From positions 30,816 to 94,815 of the forward strand of contig JAYGHB010000012.1 of assembly GCA_034931985.1 (NCBI GenBank): DNA of 64,000 nt. Direction: 5' to 3'. Under the pieces are notes generated by a model. The model made no database searches. It was not told the DNA's origin and was given only the letters and a program-made list of their open reading frames with translations. Numbering within the stretch: the stretch's first letter is position 1; each line of letters opens with the position of its first letter. The stretch comes from Halotia wernerae (GTDB lineage: Bacteria; Cyanobacteriota; Cyanobacteriia; Cyanobacteriales; Nostocaceae). Shown piece by piece: positions 8,978 through 18,508 of this stretch. The position numbers and the translations under genes are program-made.

Positions 8978-9190
8978 AAATGCACCCTAATAAACTGGAT
9001 AATTGCAGTTTTGATCAGAAGTACAAATCAGCGTAACCGTGTTATTGCGGAATTTATGAAGATGGAACATGGGAGTATCAGCGCATTTGCGGTAAGTGTC
9101 CGCACCTCTGCTTTTTGGTCAACTTCCTAATGTCAACTTTTTAAACATGCTCTCTAAACCTAATGGTACTTACCCTCCACTTAAAATAGC

Positions 9191-9218
9191 CAACCCGGCT
9201 TTTAGAAAAACCGGGTTG
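9191..9218. terminator. Hairpin CAACCCGG/CCGGGTTG
   Basis: Eight-base arms 9191-9198 and 9211-9218 with a 12-nt A/T loop. It lies downstream of the DUF4278 gene (minus strand) but no T-run follows on either strand, so termination is only a guess. Confidence 0.3.
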
Positions 9219-9264
9219 ATTAATAGGGTTATATTTAGGTTCGATTTGTGTGTATTTCTTAAAA

Positions 9265-9507
9265 TTAAGAGTAAACAACACCACGATATTTTAAACTTTT
9301 CCGTGGGGGAGCAATTGCAGACAAAACTAGATTCTTAACATAAATTGCGCCACGATAAATTAGAGTTTGACATGGTTCTGAAGCTTGATTAACAACTGAA
9401 CAGTTAATATTGTAAGCAGTACCACGATACTTTAAATATACTTTTGCGTCTTCTTTTGATACAGGATGATCACATTCATAGGGTAATACTTGATAACTTA
9501 GTTCCAT
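9265..9507 (-). CDS. DUF4278 domain-containing protein
   Basis: 80 residues from ATG 9507, chosen because GAGGA lies 8 nt upstream; the longer frame from 9576 lacks support. It shows three copies of the family hallmark Y-R-G-x-x-Y (LKYRGTAYN, LIYRGAIYV, LKYRGVVYS). DUF4278 proteins are small and almost confined to cyanobacteria; function unknown. The family usually has one or two such motifs near the N-terminus, so three spread over 80 residues is notable. Confidence 0.75.
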   Translation of the reverse strand: MELSYQVLPYECDHPVSKEDAKVYLKYRGTAYNINCSVVNQASEPCQTLIYRGAIYVKNLVLSAIAPPRKSLKYRGVVYS

Positions 9508-9585
9508 TTTATCAATCCTCATAACAAATTTGTGAAATGCTGTTTTGCTGTAAATTTTGATTATCGGCTCCAGCAATGTTTTATT

Positions 9586-10056
9586 TATAGATTTTCTAGA
9601 TATCGTTTACTTGCCAATCTCCCCACAGACTACAGCCTTTTTTCTTGGAATACTTTAACAACTGAAGAACGATAGGAAATTGAACAGCAAGTTGAAACTG
9701 ATACCCTGGTGCGCCGATTTAATCCATTTTCAGAAGAGAACAAACTAGAACCCCTGAATAGTCTAGGCTTACGCTATAAAAATCAAGTAGTTGGCTGGAT
9801 AATTACCCATCGCACTGCACCCGATACCATCCGCTATTCCCAAATGTTTGTAAATCCTAAATCTCAACCTTTGAGCCGCAGTACCTTATTACTAGCTAGA
9901 GCAATTCAACTGCAAGTGGAGAATCTTCCCTATACCAAAGGTACTTTTCGGGTAGATATACAAAACACCCCAATGGTGAAGTTTGTTCATCGTCGCCTCA
10001 AACCATATTTAGACGAGATTCGCTATGCCTGGAATGCAACAAAGGTTTTGTCATGA
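9586..10056 (+). pseudogene. GNAT-type acetyltransferase-like gene broken by an in-frame TAG
   Basis: One frame reads from about 9586 (YRFSRYRLLANLPTDYSLF...) to the stop at 10054-10056, interrupted by a single TAG at 9673-9675 where the flanking sequence (TTEER*EIEQQVE) suggests CAG originally. Downstream of the stop, GTG 9709 could start a 115-residue remnant. The strand pair RYKNQVVGWIITHR ... IRYSQMFVNP followed by a helix is GNAT-like. The normal 5' end is missing, overlapping the start region of the DUF4278 gene. The stop codon overlaps the exporter start (ATGA), so they form a transcription unit. Family assignment is by fold pattern and is moderate. Confidence 0.55.
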
Positions 10057-12095
10057 AGTACCATTGGGTAAGACAACACAGTGGCGAAGATTGTGCAGCC
10101 GCAAGTCTGGCTATTGTCACCAAACATTACGATCGCTCTTTAAGAATTAACTATATTCGAGAATTGGTAGGCACTCGGCAAGGGGGAACTACCATGTTGG
10201 GGTTGAAGTATGGCGCACAAGCTTTGGGATTTGAGACGAAAGCGATTAAGGCATCCCCCGATATTTTAGACGAACTGCACGAGTTGACTTTACCTGCCAT
10301 TCTTTACTGGAAAGGTTATCACTTTGTGGTTTTCTACGGTCAAAAAGGCAGGAAGTTTGTGATTTCCGATCCGGCAATGGGTATTCGCTATCTTACCCGC
10401 CAAGAACTGCTTAAGGACTGGCAAGGCTATATGATGTTAGTACTAAAACCAGATCCACAGCGTTTTACAGATCAAACTGACGATCCCACGCCGATTAATC
10501 CATTTGCAAGTTTGCTGCATCGCCTCTGGCAGCATCGGGGAATCTTAAAGATTCTACTACCGTTGAATTTAGCGGTGGGATTATTAGCTTTAGCAACTCC
10601 ATTGCTGCTACAATTTCTCACCGACCAGATTTTAGTACAAAATAATAGTCAACTGCTGACTCTGGTAGCTGTGGGGGTGATGGCATTAACGCTAGTCAAT
10701 AGCGGTTTGACTTGGACGCAATCGAATTTGGTGGCAGCATTTGCAGAAAAGTTGCAGAAAGGACTCAAACTAGATTTTGGCAAACAGGTGCTGCATTTGC
10801 CTTTGTCTTATCATGAAGCTCGTCGCAGTGGTACGGCAATTCGTCGTCTGGCAGATATTCAACAGATTAATTTGCTGATTTCTCAACTGGTGATTGAGTT
10901 ACCAATCAAAACCTTTACTGGCTTAGTTGCTGTTAGTTTTATCTTTGTTTATAGCTGGCAGTTGGGGCTAGTGACTGTGGTATTAGGCATGGCCATGATC
11001 CTCGCAACCTTGGCTTTTCAACCTAAAATTAAACAAGTAACTAACCGTTCTTTCGCTGTTGCGGGTGAAAATGCTGGGGTCTTATCTGAGGCATTTAATG
11101 GGGCATTAACTCTGAAAACAATGGCAGCTGCACCGCAACTATGGTCGGAAATTCAAGAGCGTTCCGAACGGGAATCGAAATATAATTTACGTGCAGCCAA
11201 AATTAATATTGGTAATCATACAGTTTCCGAAGCGATCGCTTTTGTCAAGTTCATCAGCGAGTGGACGGAGATTAAAGCCATCACCAATTTACTGGCGGAA
11301 CTGTTTGAATATACCCCCGAACATGAGGGTGATGTTACTAAACCTTGGGTAAATCTCTCAGATACTGCGGATATTCAATTGCAAAATTTGGATTTTTACT
11401 ATCCTGGGCGGTTAAAACTCCTAGAAAATCTATCCGTAACCATTCCTGGTAGTCAGGCGATCGCTCTTATTGGTAAATCTGGCTGTGGTAAGAGTACTAT
11501 TGCCAAGTTACTAACTAGACTCTATCCTCTACAATCCGGGGAAATTGTCATAGGCGATCATGCTTTATCTGATTTACCCCTTGATTGTCTGCGTCAGCAA
11601 GTAGTTCTCGTACCTCAAGATAGCTTTTTTTTACACCGTTCCATCATTGATAACTTCCGGCTGAGTGTCCCCAATGCCACTATTGAAGAGATTATAGAAG
11701 CTTGCCGAGTTGCCGGAGCCGATGAATTTATTCGCCAGTTTCCCCAACAGTATGACACCATCTTGGGAGTTGTGGGTGCAAACATCTCTGGCGGGCAAAA
11801 ACAGCGAATTGCGATCGCTCGCGCTCTTTTAAATAATCCACCAATTCTTATTCTGGATGAATCTACGGCTAATCTCGATCCAATTACCGAAACTGAAGTA
11901 CTTGATCGTGTGTTAACTCATCGTCGGGGCAAAACTACTATTCTCATTAGCCATCGTCCCCAAGTTATTCTGCGTGCAGATTGGTTAGTGATGCTCAATC
12001 AAGGGCAGTTGCAATTTAATGATAAACCCGAATATTTTCCGGCTACTAATTTTACTAATATACATAATTCACATATAACCCAAGTTGCTATTTAG
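10053..12095 (+). CDS. Peptidase-containing ABC exporter (C39 type), possibly with damaged membrane domain
   Basis: 680 residues: N-terminal C39 protease (Cys14 in SGEDCAAASL, His90 in YWKGYHFVV, Asp106 in VISDPAMG), a membrane domain (about 165-400), then an ATPase with Walker A GKSGCGKST, signature ISGGQKQR, Walker B ILILDESTAN and H-switch ISHR. Such exporters cleave Gly-Gly leaders and secrete bacteriocin-like peptides. Between NIGNHTVSEAIAF and EWTEIKA only a few residues remain where relatives carry TM5-TM6, so roughly 40 residues seem deleted in frame, with a HIP1 site (GCGATCGC, about 11232) at the join. ATGA overlap with the upstream broken gene. Activity is therefore doubtful. Confidence 0.85.
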   Translation: MKYHWVRQHSGEDCAAASLAIVTKHYDRSLRINYIRELVGTRQGGTTMLGLKYGAQALGFETKAIKASPDILDELHELTLPAILYWKGYHFVVFYGQKGRKFVISDPAMGIRYLTRQELLKDWQGYMMLVLKPDPQRFTDQTDDPTPINPFASLLHRLWQHRGILKILLPLNLAVGLLALATPLLLQFLTDQILVQNNSQLLTLVAVGVMALTLVNSGLTWTQSNLVAAFAEKLQKGLKLDFGKQVLHLPLSYHEARRSGTAIRRLADIQQINLLISQLVIELPIKTFTGLVAVSFIFVYSWQLGLVTVVLGMAMILATLAFQPKIKQVTNRSFAVAGENAGVLSEAFNGALTLKTMAAAPQLWSEIQERSERESKYNLRAAKINIGNHTVSEAIAFVKFISEWTEIKAITNLLAELFEYTPEHEGDVTKPWVNLSDTADIQLQNLDFYYPGRLKLLENLSVTIPGSQAIALIGKSGCGKSTIAKLLTRLYPLQSGEIVIGDHALSDLPLDCLRQQVVLVPQDSFFLHRSIIDNFRLSVPNATIEEIIEACRVAGADEFIRQFPQQYDTILGVVGANISGGQKQRIAIARALLNNPPILILDESTANLDPITETEVLDRVLTHRRGKTTILISHRPQVILRADWLVMLNQGQLQFNDKPEYFPATNFTNIHNSHITQVAI

Positions 12096-12207
12096 TTTTT
12101 ATTCGTGCCATTCCTCTAATAAATATTCCTACAAATCTAGCTATTGCTAGATGCGATAATTCTTTTAAAGGCTATAATTTACAACTGTTGATCCGAGAGA
12201 TTTGCTT

Positions 12208-13527
12208 GTGGATGCCATATTAGAACGATCGCATGAACTTAAACAGGCTTTAGTTAATTTTGTTCTGGATGCAGAAGGTGAATTAGCACAAGCACTGGAA
12301 ACCTATGCAGCAACACAGTTGCGCCGTGGTAGTGGAGATAGTACACAACAAGACTTAATCATTGACCGTTTTATTACAGAAGGGAAAGTCGGCGAGCAAT
12401 CACCACTAGAGTTGTTTCTAGAAAGTCATCCAAATTTGACACAAAGCGATCGCCACCTGATCGATAGCTGGCATCATAGTTTTATTGGCTTATTTGCCAT
12501 TACCCAAATCCTACCCGATGGCTTTGAGTTAATGAATTGGCTTACAGATAAACGCTACATTGTCAAGCCAAATAATGCCCAAACATTACAGGCAATATCG
12601 CGGTTAAAAGTAGGAGAAATCTTATTAACTCGAATTTCTCCCGTCACCGATATCTACTGGATATTTTCTGGCCCTTACACAATTATGGGTAAATTAGGTA
12701 AGCCCAAACTTGCAGTTGCAATTGGGAATTTTAAAGAAAACTATAAAAATAATCTTTATAGTGATGCTCCAGAATTATTAGAAGAAGCTTGGGAATCAGT
12801 AATACAATATCATCAACAATTTATTGACTTTTTTGGCAGTGATGAAATTACACTGCCAGGATATCAGTTGAATAAAAAAATAGCTGAATTTCAAGAATTA
12901 ATCACAGAGAAACGCTTAGCGGATGCAGGAATTGATACTTCCAAATCTCTAGCTGAAATGGCAAAAGAAGCTGGGGTTGAAGAAGAGGAAATGGAAGCAG
13001 CAGCAAAAGAAGCTGGTGCTGATGCCAACGTAGTTTCTCAAATGTTTAAAGGTAATAGCAAAATGGTGATGCCAAAGGTTGATTTACCTGCTGAACTTAA
13101 GAAAGCAGAACAGGTAACAACTTTTTCTCATCCTCGTTGGGGACAAATGTTTTTACCAACATACAGTAAAATGCAAACCATTTTGTCAGATGATGATTGG
13201 CAAAGCGTTGAAGGTGCTGAAAAACTAATTCGCTACTATCTCGAAGATAAAAGTATTAATGCTTTTATCTGGCACAGATTAGCCGAACAGTACCCAACTC
13301 AATTAGAAAAGATATTGCAAACAGTTCTGCAACGTCCAGAGTTTAGCCTGGCCAGTGACTTAGATCCCCTTTTGGAAGAATTTAATAAGCCAATCAAACC
13401 AGAATTACCAGATATTGCTAGTGTCCCCATACATCTGCACAACTTATTTCAAGAAGCTGTAACAGAAGTCAATAAATCTAAGCCTAAAGGTAAGGGACAA
13501 AAGAAGCCAGCAAAAGGATTTCAATAA
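12208..13527 (+). CDS. Conserved protein of unknown function
   Basis: About 439 residues. GTG 12208 is chosen because GAGAG lies 8 nt upstream; the TTG at 12202 is too close to that site. Soluble. The N-terminal half has a helical part and a beta-rich core (LKVGEILLTRISPVTDIYWIFSGPY...). The middle (about 245-285) is very acidic and Ala/Glu-rich (EEEEMEAAAKEAGADA). The C-terminus ends in a lysine-rich tail (KSKPKGKGQKKPAKG) that suggests nucleic acid or surface contact. I do not recognise a family. It follows the exporter by about 110 bp but no functional link is evident. Confidence 0.7.
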   Translation: MDAILERSHELKQALVNFVLDAEGELAQALETYAATQLRRGSGDSTQQDLIIDRFITEGKVGEQSPLELFLESHPNLTQSDRHLIDSWHHSFIGLFAITQILPDGFELMNWLTDKRYIVKPNNAQTLQAISRLKVGEILLTRISPVTDIYWIFSGPYTIMGKLGKPKLAVAIGNFKENYKNNLYSDAPELLEEAWESVIQYHQQFIDFFGSDEITLPGYQLNKKIAEFQELITEKRLADAGIDTSKSLAEMAKEAGVEEEEMEAAAKEAGADANVVSQMFKGNSKMVMPKVDLPAELKKAEQVTTFSHPRWGQMFLPTYSKMQTILSDDDWQSVEGAEKLIRYYLEDKSINAFIWHRLAEQYPTQLEKILQTVLQRPEFSLASDLDPLLEEFNKPIKPELPDIASVPIHLHNLFQEAVTEVNKSKPKGKGQKKPAKGFQ

Positions 13528-13541
13528 AATAGCAGATACAG

Positions 13542-13597
13542 TTTGTAGTAAGGACTTAAGTCCTTCTTTTCTCAGCCCGAAAATGCCTTACTACAAA
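13542..13597. repeat. Nested inverted repeat
   Basis: Arms TTTGTAGTAAGG (13542-13553) and CCTTACTACAAA (13586-13597) are perfect complements; inside lies a second palindrome GGACTTAAGTCC (13552-13563). It resembles the dispersed small palindromic repeats of Nostoc-type genomes and may fold as RNA downstream of the preceding gene. Confidence 0.7.
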
Positions 13598-13620
13598 ATT
13601 GTTAATCCATAAATTTAAAC

Positions 13621-13667
13621 TTTACTTTTTACTTTTTACTTTTTACTTTTTACTTTTTACTTTTTAA
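13621..13667. repeat. Heptanucleotide tandem repeat (TTTTTAC), about 6 copies
   Basis: Tandem copies of TTTTTAC between 13621 and 13667. The same unit recurs in about four copies at 53942-53971. Confidence 0.9.
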
Positions 13668-13754
13668 GCTCTTGTTGTTGATAATTCATTTTATCCGCAA
13701 CTTCAAAACTCCAAAGCCTTGTTTAACGAGAATAAAAAGCTGAAAGCTTTATAG

Positions 13755-13928
13755 GACAGGCTTTTCCAGCCTCTATTTTTACAAACAGCAATCGCAGGTA
13801 CAACGAATGCCCACACTGGACTGCATCAAGCTATCCACGAGTTACGGTGTGGCTCGGTTGCTGAAGCGAAGCAGTTGCTGGCGCGGCAGAAAATAGCGGT
13901 GTTGGCGAACGTGTTGATGGTGCTGTAG
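13755..13928 (+). pseudogene. Possible gene fragment (57 codons)
   Basis: An open stretch with no plausible start reads DRLFQPLFLQTAIAG... to KIAVLANVLMVL and a TAG at 13926. Its Ala/Leu/Gln-rich helices look protein-like, unlike the surrounding spacer. Family not recognised; it may be the 3' remnant of a lost gene. Confidence 0.3.
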
Positions 13929-14009
13929 GGGTATGGGGATAGCGTGAGTTGCTTTATTATTCGTCATTGTTATCATGACGGTATGCAGCTGTAAAAGGAA
14001 ACATCAGTC

Positions 14010-14654
14010 ATGTTTGCACTCGTTTCTCCAGACAAGACTCAATTACCCCCTGGTGCTGTAGTGCGCTTAATCGCTAGTTGGCAAGAGTATCAGCATTTAT
14101 GTGACCAACGGGGAGATGGGTCAATTCCGCGGATAAAATATCGCAATGGAGAAGTATTGCTGATGTCGCCATTACCAGTACACGGTCGAGATGCTAACCT
14201 ACTGGCTGACATTGTTAAAGTACTATTGGATCATGATGGACGAGAATACGACGCATTTACACCAGTCACCATGAGCTTACCCCAAGAAAGCGGCATTGAG
14301 CCAGATTATTGCTTTTATATCGATAACTGGCAAGCAGTGTCTGGGAAAAAACGTATCGACTGGCAACAAGACCCACCACCCGATTTAGTAATTGAAATTG
14401 ATGTTACCAGTTATTCTAATGTAGAGGATTATCTTCCCTATAGTGTTCCTGAAGTTTGGTTATTCAAAAATCAACAGTTATTAATTCACCAGTTACAAAG
14501 TGATGATTACCAACTGCAAACCAACAGCTGCTATTTTCCCAACTTTGATTTGTTAAGTGCCATCGCTCGTTGTGTACAAATTGCTTATGAACGCAACACT
14601 AGCGCTGCTATCCGCGATCTCAAACAACGCTTAAATAATCCTATAGTTCCCTAA
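14010..14654 (+). CDS. Uma2 family (DUF820) restriction-like endonuclease
   Basis: 214 residues with the Uma2 pattern: N-terminal strand-helix (SWQEYQHLCDQRGDG), a GEVLLMSPLPVHGRDANLL segment, the acidic EPDYCFYIDNW and the PD-(D/E)xK-like PPPDLVIEID ending in SYSN (relatives: PPDLVIEVxSPS). Uma2 genes are greatly expanded in cyanobacteria; their substrate is unknown. AAAAGGA lies 12 nt before the ATG. Stands alone. Confidence 0.85.
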   Translation: MFALVSPDKTQLPPGAVVRLIASWQEYQHLCDQRGDGSIPRIKYRNGEVLLMSPLPVHGRDANLLADIVKVLLDHDGREYDAFTPVTMSLPQESGIEPDYCFYIDNWQAVSGKKRIDWQQDPPPDLVIEIDVTSYSNVEDYLPYSVPEVWLFKNQQLLIHQLQSDDYQLQTNSCYFPNFDLLSAIARCVQIAYERNTSAAIRDLKQRLNNPIVP

Positions 14655-14842
14655 TAGCTTACCTAGCCTCGGCTGTTCCGAAAAATTTATCTCCATCTTA
14701 GACAAGAGCAAGACTATACATTACATTGCACCGAAAGTGTAAGAGAAACGGAATTCATGAGTTAGCCTTGTTCATCTGTAAACGGATGTTTGCAAAGGAG
14801 TTGAACACAAGCTCGTAAGCTACCAATTAAACAGCTAGAGCT

Positions 14843-15049
14843 TTGAGAGACTCATTTGTTGACATAGCAGAGCTTTATATGCAAAGCGATCGCTATCCCA
14901 AACATGAGCAACAAGTAGCAGCAATTGCTATGGATACTCCTGAAGAACCTTTAGTTACTCATACTAGAGAAGTCTTACAGCCCATAACGCTGAAGGAAGA
15001 TAATGCTTACAAAACTCAAGAATTGCAGGTTCATGGGCGGTATGCGTGA
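14843..15049 (+). CDS. Short hypothetical protein, doubtful
   Basis: 68 residues from a TTG, or 56 from ATG 14879. Hydrophilic, with no signal peptide and no family I recognise. The frame opens only 12 nt before the TTG. It may be a remnant; composition (acidic, many E/Q/D) is at least compatible with coding. Confidence 0.3.
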   Translation: MRDSFVDIAELYMQSDRYPKHEQQVAAIAMDTPEEPLVTHTREVLQPITLKEDNAYKTQELQVHGRYA

Positions 15050-15087
15050 AGTAAAATTCATCTTTGCATTCAGCAACGCCTGACTTT

Positions 15088-16455
15088 TTACTTAGTCGGT
15101 GGCTGAGTTGTTACTGTTAATACCTGTGGTGGTGTAGCATCTGGCGGATAAAGAAAGTCTACTTCTACTAGTCTACGATCGCCTGATTTCATCTTGAGTA
15201 AAACCAACGGTTCTCCTGGTTGTCCTCTTTTTTGTACTAAATGCATAAACTGGGTTTGGGGCTTACCTTGGTCATTGTTATAACGTACCCGCACAGTTCC
15301 CCGGAAGAAGGTTTGACGAGCCGGTGTACTGAAAAAGCGCAGTCCTGGTTTCACTAACTGATCTTCTTTTAGTGGCGTTTGCATAGATACGCTCACAGTT
15401 TGCAAACTTTGAGTATTGTTATATAACGGCAACTTCAGACTGTATTGAATACCATAGTTGCCATGAGCGCGATATGCAGTATCAGGATAGCGTACTAGCA
15501 TGTTTGCACTCTGAATCTGATCAGTCCCTAAAGTGCCACCATGCAACGTATCGAGGGCATAGGAAAACATTTGACCCGGTTGGGGAATAGTCAGATATCT
15601 AGTTTTAGGAGTATCTGTTAATAAGGCTCTCCATTGAGTACCACTAGCGACTCCTGCCACACGCCCATAAATTCTGGGCTTACCGGTTTCTTGCAAAGGA
15701 GTAGGAGTTTTATCTCGTGGGCTAGATAAATCACCATTATCCAGTAAATTTTGCCATTCTTCTAAAGAAGGCGCACGCTCACTACCATCAGTATTCATCT
15801 TGGCAAACATAGCCATGCTAGCTGCATAGACTGTGCCGTTACTTTGCAGTCGCATCAACGTAGACCGACCATTTAAAGGTGGTGTCAGACCTCGCACAGG
15901 AATTGGTAGATTGAGTAACATCTGACTTTGCCCTGGTGGAATCTCAATTTGGGCAGGGAAAATGTTTTGTCGCCGTCCTCTAAGGACATCAGACATGACG
16001 CGATCGCCTGGGCCAGCGTAAACCGTACCCAGAATATTTTGACTTAAAGATGGCAAATCAATAAAAGGTGCGTCTGGTTGACTTAAATAACTCGCTGCCT
16101 GCAAAATATTCACCTTCACTGGTATAGAACCAGGATTATGTAGAATTATTCCTAAATATAGTGACCGTAAATCCTCTGGTGGTTCCGCCCTCGCAATGTG
16201 GTGGGCAAAAACATCAAATCGCCCCCGAAAAGGAAAATTTAGATGTGCCGTAGACACTTTTTTCCCGACTGGTGGAAAAGTAGAAAGTAAAATCCCCTCT
16301 TGCAATACCAATTCTGGACTATTGCTGTTAAACGTTGGTATGTTATTCAGTTGGCCTGGTAAAGGGCGCACCTGTTGTAGTTGCACCACTTCTTCTGGTG
16401 GTGGCGTGGGCAAAGTTGATTGGGCGAGCAATAAATTTAGTAACAATGACAACAT
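15088..16455 (-). CDS. DUF3370 domain-containing secreted protein
   Basis: 455 residues. A very short hydrophobic N-terminus (MLSLLLNLLLAQS) acts as a signal peptide, then a Pro-rich linker and a long beta-rich domain with conserved-looking stretches (LYLGIILHNPGSIPVKVNIL, GIQYSLKLPLYNN). This fits DUF3370, a cyanobacterial family of exported proteins without known function. Convergent with nothing close; upstream C15 peptidase gene is on the same strand 40 bp away. Confidence 0.8.
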   Translation of the reverse strand: MLSLLLNLLLAQSTLPTPPPEEVVQLQQVRPLPGQLNNIPTFNSNSPELVLQEGILLSTFPPVGKKVSTAHLNFPFRGRFDVFAHHIARAEPPEDLRSLYLGIILHNPGSIPVKVNILQAASYLSQPDAPFIDLPSLSQNILGTVYAGPGDRVMSDVLRGRRQNIFPAQIEIPPGQSQMLLNLPIPVRGLTPPLNGRSTLMRLQSNGTVYAASMAMFAKMNTDGSERAPSLEEWQNLLDNGDLSSPRDKTPTPLQETGKPRIYGRVAGVASGTQWRALLTDTPKTRYLTIPQPGQMFSYALDTLHGGTLGTDQIQSANMLVRYPDTAYRAHGNYGIQYSLKLPLYNNTQSLQTVSVSMQTPLKEDQLVKPGLRFFSTPARQTFFRGTVRVRYNNDQGKPQTQFMHLVQKRGQPGEPLVLLKMKSGDRRLVEVDFLYPPDATPPQVLTVTTQPPTK

Positions 16456-16495
16456 ATACTTAAATATTTAGTTCACTTTACAGACGCGAACAATT

Positions 16496-17008
16496 TTATG
16501 AAAGTGCCAGTCGGTGAATAATTAATTCAAAGTCAGCCATAATTACTGCCGAATTTTCTGGAGTTAAAACTGGAACGTGAACAAAAATGCAATGTGCTGT
16601 GAGTTGTTTTTGTTGCAGGTAGTCCAACACCGAATAATAAAGACTTTCACAAACAAATTTACCGCAGTCATGGCTAATCTCAGTTGCGATCGCTCCCCAG
16701 ACTAATTTTTCTACATCAACAGTTGTTTGCAAAACACTTTTTTGACAACTGGCACTTACTTCTACACTTAATTGTTGGCGGCTTGCAGCCATGCCACAAC
16801 AGATAATGTAATCTGGTTGAAACTCATCGATTTTTTGAATCACTAGCGAACTAGCAAGCTGCACATTTACAGGTAACTGGTGTAAAAAAGTTAAGTCATA
16901 GGGGATAGAATTAAGTTGAGCGACTTCTAATAATAAATCATTAGAAGAATTTGACTGTTGATCTGGGAGCCAAATGTCAAAAGAAGTTAATAGTATTCTT
17001 TTCGCCAT
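16496..17008 (-). CDS. Pyroglutamyl peptidase (C15) family protein
   Basis: 170 residues. Matches the C15 fold: N-terminal ILLTSFDIW strand, IICCGMAASRQQLSVEVSA (region of the catalytic Glu), CGKFVCESLYYSVL (nucleophile Cys) and IFVHVP (catalytic His). True Pcp enzymes are about 210 residues, so this is a short divergent member; removal of N-terminal pyroglutamate is plausible but not certain. Divergent from hisH 58 bp away. Confidence 0.75.
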   Translation of the reverse strand: MAKRILLTSFDIWLPDQQSNSSNDLLLEVAQLNSIPYDLTFLHQLPVNVQLASSLVIQKIDEFQPDYIICCGMAASRQQLSVEVSASCQKSVLQTTVDVEKLVWGAIATEISHDCGKFVCESLYYSVLDYLQQKQLTAHCIFVHVPVLTPENSAVIMADFELIIHRLALS

Positions 17009-17066
17009 AGGAAATATTATTTAGAATAGAAAAACCCTCCACAATAAATTTACAAGGAGCAGGTCA

Positions 17067-17702
17067 ATGCCAGTTATTGCGGTCGTAGATTACGAGATGG
17101 GAAATTTGCATTCAGTCTGCAAAGGCTTAGAAAAAGCTGGAGCAACTCCTAAGATTACTCATTCTGCTAAAGAATTGGCACAGGCAGATGCAGTCATTTT
17201 GCCAGGAGTAGGAGCATTTGATCCAGCAGTGCAACACCTGCGAGCGCGTGGTTTAGAACAACCGATTAAAGACACAATCGCATCTGGCAAACCCTTTTTA
17301 GGTATCTGCTTGGGTCTGCAAATTCTCTTTGAATCAAGTGCAGAAGGTACTCAACCAGGACTGGGAATTATTAAAGGAAAAGTACAACGGTTTCAACCAG
17401 AACCGGGAATTACAATTCCCCACATGGGTTGGAATCAACTGCAAGTGACTCAACCAAAAAGTATTTTGTGGGAGCATTTACCTGCTCAACCTTGGGTTTA
17501 TTTTGTTCATTCTTACTATGTTGACCCAATTGACCCGAAAGTTCGGGCTGCAACTGTTACACATGGTACTCAGACTATCACAGCGGCGATCGCCCACGAA
17601 AACCTGATGGCAGTTCAATTTCACCCCGAAAAATCCTCTAATATCGGATTACAAATCTTGTCTAATTTTGTTGCCCAAGTACGTGAAAAAATTGCTGCAT
17701 AA
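17067..17702 (+). CDS. hisH: Imidazole glycerol phosphate synthase, glutaminase subunit HisH
   Basis: 211 residues, full length. Class I glutamine amidotransferase triad: Cys81 in FLGICLGLQ, His186 and Glu188 in AVQFHPEKS; N-terminal VDYEMGNLHSV and oxyanion region LPGVGAFD are typical. With HisF it makes IGP and AICAR in histidine synthesis. AAGGAG lies 8 nt before the ATG. hisF is not in the window. rsmD follows 65 bp downstream. Confidence 0.96.
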   Translation: MPVIAVVDYEMGNLHSVCKGLEKAGATPKITHSAKELAQADAVILPGVGAFDPAVQHLRARGLEQPIKDTIASGKPFLGICLGLQILFESSAEGTQPGLGIIKGKVQRFQPEPGITIPHMGWNQLQVTQPKSILWEHLPAQPWVYFVHSYYVDPIDPKVRAATVTHGTQTITAAIAHENLMAVQFHPEKSSNIGLQILSNFVAQVREKIAA

Positions 17703-17767
17703 TCCTGTTTTGTCATTGGTCATTTGTTAAGAATTGAAAATGATCACTGACTGTTAACCATTGACTA

Positions 17768-18331
17768 ATGACTTTAAGAATTTACGGCAATCGTCAAATT
17801 AAAACTTTACCGGGACAAGAAACCAGACCCACTAGTTCGCGGGTAAGAGAGGCAGTGTTTAATATTTGGCAGGGCAAAATTGCAGGTTGTCGCTGGCTGG
17901 ATGTTTGTGCTGGGACTGGTTCAATGGGCGCAGAGGCTTTGTGTAGAGGAGCCAGCTTAGTAATAGGAATTGAACAATCAAGCCGAGCCTGTGTAACTAT
18001 TCAACAAAATTGGCAGCAGGTAGCTGATGCTGAGCAGGAATGGCGGGTATTACGAGGAAATGTTACCCAGCAGTTAAAAAGCTTAGCTGGAAAGCAATTT
18101 GACAGAATTTACTTTGATCCACCTTACGCCAGTGGATTATATCAGCCAGTCTTAGAAGCGATCGCTAACTATGATTTATTAGATATCAGTGGTGAACTAG
18201 CAGCAGAACATAATCCCCAAGGTTGGATACCTCCAGTCATTGCAACTTGGGAAATTTGCCGCCAAAAGGTTTACGGTAACACAGCACTGACTTTCTACGC
18301 ACCTATCCCACTAATACCAGAAGTGCGATAA
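17768..18331 (+). CDS. rsmD: 16S rRNA (guanine966-N2)-methyltransferase RsmD
   Basis: 187 residues. N-terminal RIYGN...RPTSSRVREAVFNIW is the RsmD signature, followed by the SAM loop LDVCAGTGSMGAEAL and catalytic DPPY (117-120). Methylates G966 of 16S rRNA in the small subunit. Same strand as hisH. Confidence 0.93.
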   Translation: MTLRIYGNRQIKTLPGQETRPTSSRVREAVFNIWQGKIAGCRWLDVCAGTGSMGAEALCRGASLVIGIEQSSRACVTIQQNWQQVADAEQEWRVLRGNVTQQLKSLAGKQFDRIYFDPPYASGLYQPVLEAIANYDLLDISGELAAEHNPQGWIPPVIATWEICRQKVYGNTALTFYAPIPLIPEVR

Positions 18332-18364
18332 TCTGCTTTTCAAATCAAAAGGGTGTATCATATT

Positions 18365-18490
18365 ATGGCTGGGCGTTTTGAATGATTAAGTAATTTAGAA
18401 TGGAGGCTGTTTGAAGATATTTTCCCCAAAAAACCAGAAAAGCGCGATCGCGGAATGCCACATACTCCGTTTCGGTTATTTTATGTCATA
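18365..18490 (+). pseudogene. Transposase N-terminal fragment (IS5-like)
   Basis: Reads MAGRFE*LSNLEWRLFEDIFPKK, then RDRGMPHTPFRLF, before homology ends at the downstream gene. This is the N-terminus of an IS5-type (DUF4096) transposase, with an in-frame TGA where Gly is expected, truncated after about 40 codons. No ends or duplications are recognisable. Confidence 0.65.
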
Positions 18491-18508
18491 CAGCTTGTAC
18501 CGCAAATT

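Noticed and set aside
9096..9338. Plus-strand open frame of 80 codons
   Set aside because: It covers a hairpin and is antisense to the DUF4278 gene; composition and start give no support.
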